Assembly (NCBI GenBank): GCA_002347265.1
Contig: DDYB01000003.1
Coordinates: 38,291 to 102,290, forward strand
Direction of reading: 5' to 3'
Source of the DNA: Desulfobacteraceae bacterium UBA2245
GTDB lineage: Bacteria > Desulfobacterota > Desulfobacteria > Desulfobacterales > UBA2245
Length of the DNA: 64,000 nucleotides
In this document: one piece after another, positions 58,549-64,000 of the stretch
Layout of the letters: the number at the start of each line of letters is the position of its first letter
How positions within the stretch are numbered: the first letter of the stretch is position 1
Made by a program: the position numbers and the translations under genes
The notes under the pieces: model-generated
Database searches by the model: none
What the model was told of the DNA's origin: nothing
The model's input: the letters and a program-made list of their open reading frames with translations, nothing else

Positions 58549-59598
58549 TTATGGCACTACCCGAATATTTTCCGAACGATCGAGCAGAATGGCGCCGATG
58601 TCTGCCGCAACAATCTGGTTTTTATGCAGATCGCTGATCAGCGGGGCAACATCGCTCGCTTTGATGCAGATCAACAGCCCCCCGGAGGTCTGGGGGTCAT
58701 AAAGGATATCGCGCATGATATCATCGATTGCCGGATCCATCACCACCATGGGCTCACGGAATTTTCGATTTTTGTGAGCGCCGCCGGGAACAAGGCCGAT
58801 GGCGGCATATTCCATGGCTTCGGGAAGGATCGGAACACAAGAGCTTTTCAGTAAAACGCTGCATCCGGAACCGGATGCCATTTCGGCCATGTGGCCCAGC
58901 AGGCCGAAACCTGTGATATCAGTGCAGGCATGCACTGTGTATCGCTTCATGATTTCCGCAGCCTGCCGGTTCAGGGACGCCATCAGGCGCGTCACTTTCT
59001 CAACAACCTCCGGACCGGCCAGCCCCCCCTTGACAGCTGTATTGATAATGCCCGTTCCCAGAGGTTTGGTCAGCACCAGATGATCGCCCGGAATCAGTCC
59101 ACTTTTAATCAAGACCTCCCGGGGATGAATAAATCCGGTGACCGACAACCCGTATTTGAGTTCCTGGTCTTCGACGCTGTGACCACCAACCAGGGCGACC
59201 GAGGCTTCCTTGAGCTTATCTATGCCGCCCTGAAGGATCTGGCGTAAAATGCCGATGTCCATCTGCTTGATGGGAAAGGCAACAATATTCATGGCAGTCT
59301 TGGGAATTCCGCCCATGGCGTAGATATCGCTCAATGCGTTGGCTGCGGCAATCTGTCCGAACCAGTACGGATCATCCACAATGGGCGTAAAGAAATCCAG
59401 GGTCTGAATCAAGGCGAGCTCGTCGTTGATTTTATATACTCCGGCGTCGTCGGCCCGATCCATGCCGACAATGACGTTTTCATCAGTGGGAAAAGTCAAC
59501 CCGCATAAAGCCCGGTCCAGGTCCCCTGGCGCCAGTTTGGACGCTCAGCCGGCTCCGGATACGGTCTCGGTTAAACGGCGCGGCTCAATACTGCTCAT
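58549..59598 (-). CDS. selD: Selenide, water dikinase, selenocysteine-containing
   Basis: This encodes 349 residues including one Sec. The ATG is at 59598 (MSSIEPRRLTETVSGAG), followed by an in-frame TGA at 59547-59545 (codon 18) exactly where SelD has its catalytic Cys or Sec, then ASKLAPGDLDRAL. After it the frame is intact, with GMDRADDAGVYK, TLDFFTPIVDDPYWFG, GGIPKTAMNI and GGHSVEDQELKYG, and at the end YDPQTSGGLL. Reading the TGA as stop would give a false start near 59499. The enzyme makes selenophosphate from selenide and ATP for Sec-tRNA. It implies a full Sec machinery elsewhere in the genome. Confidence 0.93.
59517..59547 (-). promoter_or_regulatory. Candidate bacterial SECIS element with UGA-Sec codon
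   Basis: After the TGA (59547-59545) come 15 nt, then CCAGG (59529-59525), loop GGA (59524-59522), CCTGG (59521-59517). The loop begins with G at 23 nt from the U of UGA, inside the usual range for bacterial SECIS hairpins that bind SelB. A longer outer stem, GTCCA/TGGAC, is also possible. Confidence 0.65.
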
Positions 59599-59776
59599 AC
59601 TCGCACTTCCTTGCGTAAAAAATCAAATGGACATATCTCATCGGCTGTGGAACTCCGATACAGCTTGACATGTACGGCTATAGTTTTCTATAAAAATGAT
59701 CCTAAACGATATTTTGACTTTATTCAACCCGTGACCGCCGGTTCTGCTCAATGATTCTTTTCGGGGAGGCTGATTT

Positions 59777-60151
59777 ATGAAAGGCTATCTTTATATCATA
59801 AGTATGATGTCGTTTTTATTCGGAATCGCCCTGGTCCTTTACACGGATACCTTGAGAAACCGGTTCAGACCCCTTATGTCAATAGGCAAAACGGCAAAAC
59901 GTATCATCTCGTTTTTCGTCCTTGCAGCAGGCGTAACGCTGGCCTTTGCCGCAGTGGACAGCTTGAATTTTGAGTTTATTCTCGGTTCGGGAGTTGTCGT
60001 TGCCCTCGCGGGGTTGGTTTTTTTAATCAACCCCAAGGGTGTTTTTGAAAAGACTGCAAGATGGTTCGTTGAGACCGCTTTGCCACGGGCTTTGCGGCTC
60101 TGCGGCGTTCTGATGGTTGTGTTCGGGGAAGCCATTTGGTTTCTGACCTAG
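59777..60151 (+). CDS. Small membrane protein of unknown function
   Basis: This encodes 124 residues with about four hydrophobic segments (residues 4-22, 44-60, 68-84, 105-122) and a basic loop RNRFRPLMSIGKTAKR. GGGGAGG lies 7 bp before the ATG, so translation is likely. No family is recognised. It is convergent with the cyclase gene. Confidence 0.6.
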   Translation: MKGYLYIISMMSFLFGIALVLYTDTLRNRFRPLMSIGKTAKRIISFFVLAAGVTLAFAAVDSLNFEFILGSGVVVALAGLVFLINPKGVFEKTARWFVETALPRALRLCGVLMVVFGEAIWFLT

Positions 60152-60201
60152 CCTTAAAGCTTTAACGCATTTGAATCAGTTGGAAGCAATTTTCGATTAT
60201 T

Positions 60202-61728
60202 TTAAAATACTTCCGTTACAGGTATTGTGGCGATGTCCGCAAATTTTAAGGTGGGTCGATCATGTTCGGCGAGCATGTCGGCCACGCGCGCGAAAGAATT
60301 TTCAGCAAACACCATTCTTTCTCCATTTTGTCTTTGAATTCCGAATCGGATAGAGGCAAGCTCTTCGGGTCCCAGCTTGTTGATTGCGTTTTTAGTCACC
60401 CATATAGAGCCGTATCGGGCAAAATCCGAGAGTCGGGAGGCATAGTTGATGGTGTCTCCCAGCGCGGTAAATTCAACATTGGAAGCGCAACGGATGGTTC
60501 CACAGAATTCCTGTCCTTCGTTGATGCCGATGTTCAGGTAAAAATCATTAAGCCAGCCCTTGCGGACCCGCCACTTCTCGCTGAAAACCTTTATTCTTTC
60601 GCGCATCTCTTTTGCGCAATTAATGGAATTCATTACATGATTGCCGCCGTTGGGGCGATTGATGAAATAATAAACAAACCCGTCTCCGGCGTGCTTTCCG
60701 TAGATTCCTTCGTGTTTTTCAATGCAGCCGGCAAGGGATTCCCACAACTGGTTGATCAACTCGAAGTATTCGGAAGGAAGCAACTCTGCGCAGATTCGGA
60801 CGGAATCCTGCAGATCAGCCACGAGCACGCTGAGCGATGCCAGGGACGGAATGCGCTTCCGGAGCAGGTCAGCGATGATGCTGCGCCGCTGTCCCAGCAG
60901 ATTCAGAATATCGCTGGAGGATTCTTCAGCCGGTACATATACGAAAAACAATCCTTCCCTAAAATGCATGCAGTAAATATGGTAGACCTGAATGGTTTTA
61001 TCCCGGAGCTCGAAGCGTGCCCATAGATCGCAGATCTCTTTGCATTCCACCGCTGAAGCGTCATCATACAGGGTTTTCAGCAGATGAATCTCGTTTTCTC
61101 CGATCCCGGAAAACAGGGTGGGCATATCGCTCCTGGGCAGGCTTTGTTTAACAATGCCCAGATGTGCGCCAATGATCTGCTGCCAGTTTTGGACATGGTC
61201 ATGAAATTGCCATCTGAAAAAGAGCTTGAATATATTGCGTGACGCCTGCTCTTCAATGGTCCGGACGGGTTGATTGAAAATTTTTTTCTGAGCCGCGTCA
61301 TTGATCCATTCAATTTCAAAGCGATGATTGATTAAATAAGCCGGAGCGTCGAGCTCGTCGATCGTTAATGTCAGGTGGGAATCCTTGCGTATTGTGTCAC
61401 AGATCTGTACCGGACATGGCTCAGTGCGTTTTTCGATCGTATCTCCGTCTTTCGCTTTTAAGGGATCCATTTTTTGAAAATGCGCCGCAATTTCATCGAT
61501 GGTTCGATTTTCCCGCTTCAACTGTCTGACCTTCGAAATTCTGTCCAGGACTTCCAGTGGGAAATAACCGATCTGCTTTACCCCCTTGAGTGTCGCGCCA
61601 GGATTCTTCACGATCGGTCGGGGCAGTATTCCCAGCTTGATGTAGTTGTTTAGGGTTGCGCGGGAAATATTTGATTGTGCTAAAACTTCCTTGCTGGATA
61701 TCCATTCGTATAAGTCTGTCGGATTCAC
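60202..61728 (-). CDS. MerR-type HTH fused to class III adenylate/guanylate cyclase
   Basis: This encodes 508 residues. Residues ~10-85 are a MerR-like HTH (ISSKEVLAQSNISRATLNNY, KLGILPRPIV, then VRQLKRENRTIDEIAAHFQK). Residues ~120-270 look PAS-like (APAYLINHRFEIEWINDAAQ). Residues ~300-480 form a class III cyclase domain: metal Asp in LSVLVADLQDS, Lys and second Asp in YGKHAGDGFVYYF, and FTALGDTINYASRL with Asn and Arg for the transition state. The base-specifying position before ALG is Thr rather than Asp, as in class IIIb enzymes. It probably makes cAMP, perhaps under control of DNA or a ligand. There is no membrane segment. Confidence 0.8.
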   Translation of the reverse strand: MNPTDLYEWISSKEVLAQSNISRATLNNYIKLGILPRPIVKNPGATLKGVKQIGYFPLEVLDRISKVRQLKRENRTIDEIAAHFQKMDPLKAKDGDTIEKRTEPCPVQICDTIRKDSHLTLTIDELDAPAYLINHRFEIEWINDAAQKKIFNQPVRTIEEQASRNIFKLFFRWQFHDHVQNWQQIIGAHLGIVKQSLPRSDMPTLFSGIGENEIHLLKTLYDDASAVECKEICDLWARFELRDKTIQVYHIYCMHFREGLFFVYVPAEESSSDILNLLGQRRSIIADLLRKRIPSLASLSVLVADLQDSVRICAELLPSEYFELINQLWESLAGCIEKHEGIYGKHAGDGFVYYFINRPNGGNHVMNSINCAKEMRERIKVFSEKWRVRKGWLNDFYLNIGINEGQEFCGTIRCASNVEFTALGDTINYASRLSDFARYGSIWVTKNAINKLGPEELASIRFGIQRQNGERMVFAENSFARVADMLAEHDRPTLKFADIATIPVTEVF

Positions 61729-62000
61729 GGTATAGCCTCCACAAATGGTTAAGGTTCCATTTTGACACGCAGCAACACAGCCTGTATATTATGTCTAATT
61801 AATCTGTTTGTATCACCCTGTCAAGTTATTTTTATCGGGCCAAACGACCTGATAAACTTCTTAACTAAGCTGTATAAATGCACCGTTGCGAAATGTACAA
61901 TCGGTTTAAATAGACAGCTTTAATTGGATTCTCGATTGTCAACACCAGGATTTCCTGATACAAACAACAAACCGTTGTTCCCCTGTGAAGACCAAAAGTA

Positions 62001-62387
62001 ATGGAATCGCATATGGAAGCAAAATACATCGGAGCCATTGTCGGTTTTATCCTGGGAAGCGTGGGCTATACATTGTCCAAGTTCTGGATAATACCCATCA
62101 TAAGATTTAAAATGGTGCGGGGTCGTGTGTTGAGATTGGTATCGTGCGCCGAAACAGTTTTAGATTCCGGCACGCTTCGGGAATCGACAATTGCCGAGCT
62201 TAGACAGATCAATGTTAAGCTGTCCGAGCGGTATAATAAACTGCATCCGGCTTATCGATCATTTCTTGCGAATAAAGGGGTTCTGGTAGACGATGCGGGT
62301 AAACACATATTAACACTTGCCAATACGCGCAATGAAGATCATGCAAGAAACCACATTTCAAAAATCAGAGACTGCCTAAAAAACTGA
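62001..62387 (+). CDS. Hypothetical protein with N-terminal membrane anchor
   Basis: This encodes 128 residues from ATG 62001, or 124 from ATG 62013. One hydrophobic segment (IGAIVGFILGSVGYTLSKFW) is followed by a helical, charged, probably cytoplasmic domain (TIAELRQINVKLSERYNKL). No family is recognised. It ends 10 bp before the convergent helicase gene. Confidence 0.5.
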   Translation: MESHMEAKYIGAIVGFILGSVGYTLSKFWIIPIIRFKMVRGRVLRLVSCAETVLDSGTLRESTIAELRQINVKLSERYNKLHPAYRSFLANKGVLVDDAGKHILTLANTRNEDHARNHISKIRDCLKN

Positions 62388-62397
62388 ACAACCCGTA

Positions 62398-63783
62398 TTA
62401 TCCGTATATGCGCTTTCTTGCTTCCGCTGCAGATTTCAATATGTCAACCCGGCTGTCCACATAATCGAAAACCCGGGCTTTCGACTTTCCGGGCGCGGGC
62501 CTTAAAATCCTGCCCAGATATTGAAGCACTCGTCCGCTGAAACGTACAGGCGTTGCCATGAACAAAGTAGACAGATTGCTGCAATCAAATCCCTCCCCTA
62601 TCAGCTGACCGGTCGCCACCAATACCCGGACCTGTCCGGAATTGATTCTGTCCAGAACCGCTCGGCGTTCTGGGGCCGACACGTCTCCGGTCAGAAGTTC
62701 CGCATCAATCTTGTGTCCGTAGGTTAACAGTGCATGAAGCGTCTGGCAGTGGCTTTTTCGATCGGACAGTATCAGACAGACTCCGGAGCCCTCTTCCACT
62801 TCTTGGGCCACATCCGATGCGATCAGACGGTTGCGAGCATCGTCCGCCACGAGCTCGGAAAGCATTCTGCTGTATTCCTTGACCGGATCAAAATAAGGCT
62901 TGAATTCGGTTTCGCGGACCACAACCTCCGCTTTTAACACAGCGCCCTCTTCGATCAGCTTTTCGGCATCCATTTCGTAATGCACTCCGCCCATATACCA
63001 GAAGATAAGGCGACTCAGCCCGTCCCTGCGCCAGGGAGTCGCGCTCAGCCCCAGCATGTATTTGCAGTCAAACCCGGTGACCGCCTCTGTGAAGGTCCGG
63101 CTTGGAATTCGATGGCATTCATCCACGATCAGGTGGCCGGTCTGCTTGAAAACCTCATCCACGCACCGGTACAGGCTTTGAATCAACGCAACGGTGATGA
63201 TTTCGCCCGCCCTGTGCTTTCCGTCTCCGATAAAGCCGATCTCGTTTTCCGGAATGTCCAGAAAGGTTGAAATACGCTTCATCCACTGAAATGCCAGTTC
63301 CTTGGTGTGGACCACGACCAGGGCCGGTTGCTTCCGCATGGCGATCATGTAAAGCGCCATGATGGTTTTGCCTGAACCTGTCGGAGCGCTCATGGTGCCA
63401 AAATCCTTCTTCAGCATTCGGTTGACCGCGATCTGCTGATACGGTCTTAGACTGCCTGAAAAGCAATATGCCACCGGAGCCAGCACTCTCCGGTGATCCG
63501 CAATTTCATAGTTCGCGGAATGTTGGCTGCAAAGATGAATAATCTGCCGAATGCACCCCCGCGGAACGATCAGGGCGTGGCCTGCCGCCTTTGCGTAAAA
63601 TTTCAAAATTTTCGGTGTGCCGCGGTTCCACCGTCCCATTCGATGATTTTCAATCCATTTGGGGTTGTCAAAGCTTAATTTTTCCATCACCTCATTGCGG
63701 AGATCCTCCGGCATGCCGGTGATTCTAAGCCTGTCTTTCAGCGTCAGCTGGATGGGAAGAACCTTTTCGTGGTCTGTTGTCAT
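62398..63783 (-). CDS. SF2 DNA helicase (XPB/Rad25-like)
   Basis: This encodes 461 residues. After an N-terminal ~110-residue region come helicase motifs: Q-like SLRPYQQIAVNRML, Walker A SAPTGSGKTIMALY, HTKELAFQW, the DECH box IVDECHRIP, motif III GLSATPWRRDG, motif V ATGQLIGEGFDCSNL and motif VI VLQYLGRILRPAPGK. The single-chain form with VDECH and RILRP resembles the XPB-like helicases of bacteria and phages. The role is probably in repair or nucleic-acid remodelling. No nuclease domain is seen. Confidence 0.85.
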   Translation of the reverse strand: MTTDHEKVLPIQLTLKDRLRITGMPEDLRNEVMEKLSFDNPKWIENHRMGRWNRGTPKILKFYAKAAGHALIVPRGCIRQIIHLCSQHSANYEIADHRRVLAPVAYCFSGSLRPYQQIAVNRMLKKDFGTMSAPTGSGKTIMALYMIAMRKQPALVVVHTKELAFQWMKRISTFLDIPENEIGFIGDGKHRAGEIITVALIQSLYRCVDEVFKQTGHLIVDECHRIPSRTFTEAVTGFDCKYMLGLSATPWRRDGLSRLIFWYMGGVHYEMDAEKLIEEGAVLKAEVVVRETEFKPYFDPVKEYSRMLSELVADDARNRLIASDVAQEVEEGSGVCLILSDRKSHCQTLHALLTYGHKIDAELLTGDVSAPERRAVLDRINSGQVRVLVATGQLIGEGFDCSNLSTLFMATPVRFSGRVLQYLGRILRPAPGKSKARVFDYVDSRVDILKSAAEARKRIYG

Positions 63784-63920
63784 CTGGATAACCCTCTTGA
63801 TTGTCGAGAATTTTATACATCAACGCCGCTGTAAGAACAAGCGTTCGGATCAAAAGCGTCCTCTTTTTCAGCAGCAGCTTTTTTTAAATGTCGCGCTCCA
63901 TTCTGACCGTGGCCGGCTCT

Positions 63921-64000
63921 ATCAGGCTGTTGAAAAACTGCGCCTGAGGCCGCCATTCATCGTTGCGCGGCCTCTCCAATGCTCACATATGCTTGAATAT
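63921..64000. repeat. Second dispersed repeat family, copy 2 (cut by window edge)
   Basis: CAGGCTGTTGAAAAACTGCG and CCGCCAT match the element at 46708-46749. The following ~40 bp end in TATGCTTGAATAT, the same 13 bases that directly follow repeat copy C (6249-6261). The element continues outside the window. Confidence 0.5.

Noticed and set aside
59499..59598. Frameshifted or truncated selD pseudogene
   Set aside because: The frame is continuous through the TGA, and the TGA sits at the known Sec position with a fitting hairpin, so recoding is the better reading.
1..64000. tRNA, rRNA or known riboswitch genes
   Set aside because: The intergenic stretches were read for tRNA-like arms and common riboswitch cores and none was convincing. 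A tRNAscan-SE/Infernal run would be decisive.

Overview
The window looks like a chromosomal piece of a Gram-negative anaerobe of the Desulfobacterota, most likely a sulfate-reducing Desulfobacteria lineage. This is inferred from gene content only: a selenocysteine-containing SelD, the archaeal-type entry into the shikimate pathway (ADH synthase plus dehydroquinate synthase II), an eight-haem HAO-like cytochrome with a cytochrome P460-like protein, MglA-like GTPase/PATAN/PilZ signalling genes, an EF-G-like paralogue and an acetyl-CoA synthetase. No rRNA, tRNA or CRISPR array was found.

Layout. 1-6.3 kb is a defence-type accessory zone: the 3' part of a type III restriction helicase/nuclease gene, then a graveyard of truncated genes (GNAT, DUF3644-like, RhuM, AAA ATPase, DinD, HsdM tail, DUF1016, DUF4062/AlbA) and an apparently intact DUF3800 plus small nuclease-like pair. 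Three copies of a ~110-160 bp dispersed repeat (A 2007-2121, B 4082-4241, C 6088-6245) sit exactly at the module boundaries. 6.3-12.3 kb holds a tyrosine phosphatase, the octahaem cytochrome, a GNAT, a KefB/YbaL-type antiporter, the P460-like protein and a small membrane protein. 12.5-19.3 kb is housekeeping (ispF, cysS, uvrB, uvrC, mdh). 19.9-24.4 kb is a signalling operon (TPR-like protein, small GTPase, PATAN-CNB protein, its partial tandem duplicate, PilZ, phosphodiesterase). 24.4-31.2 kb has purC, a ParB-like gene, a TetR gene, acs, a spore-photoproduct-lyase homologue and a secreted nuclease. 31.3-38.7 kb, minus strand, has an EF-G-like GTPase and the xseA-xseB-ispA-dxs-tlyA cluster. 40.1-45.7 kb is an AT-richer surface polysaccharide island with a wecB fragment and an IS256-type transposase fragment.

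46.9-55.3 kb is the highlight: a nine-gene minus-strand aromatic amino acid operon (ADH synthase, DHQ synthase II, pheA, aroE, aroA, aroK, aroC, tyrA, thioesterase). Only dehydroquinate dehydratase is missing for a route to prephenate derivatives. In front of it lies a complete transcription attenuator: a promoter, a 27-codon leader peptide carrying seven consecutive aromatic codons (YFWYYYF), a predicted antiterminator, a 13-bp terminator with a U run, and a second hairpin just before the first gene. This would let one leader sense Tyr, Phe and Trp together.

55.3-64 kb holds manA, an APH/P-loop kinase fusion, selD with an in-frame UGA at codon 18, two small membrane proteins, an unusual MerR-HTH/class III cyclase fusion, an SF2 helicase, and the start of another dispersed repeat cut by the window edge.
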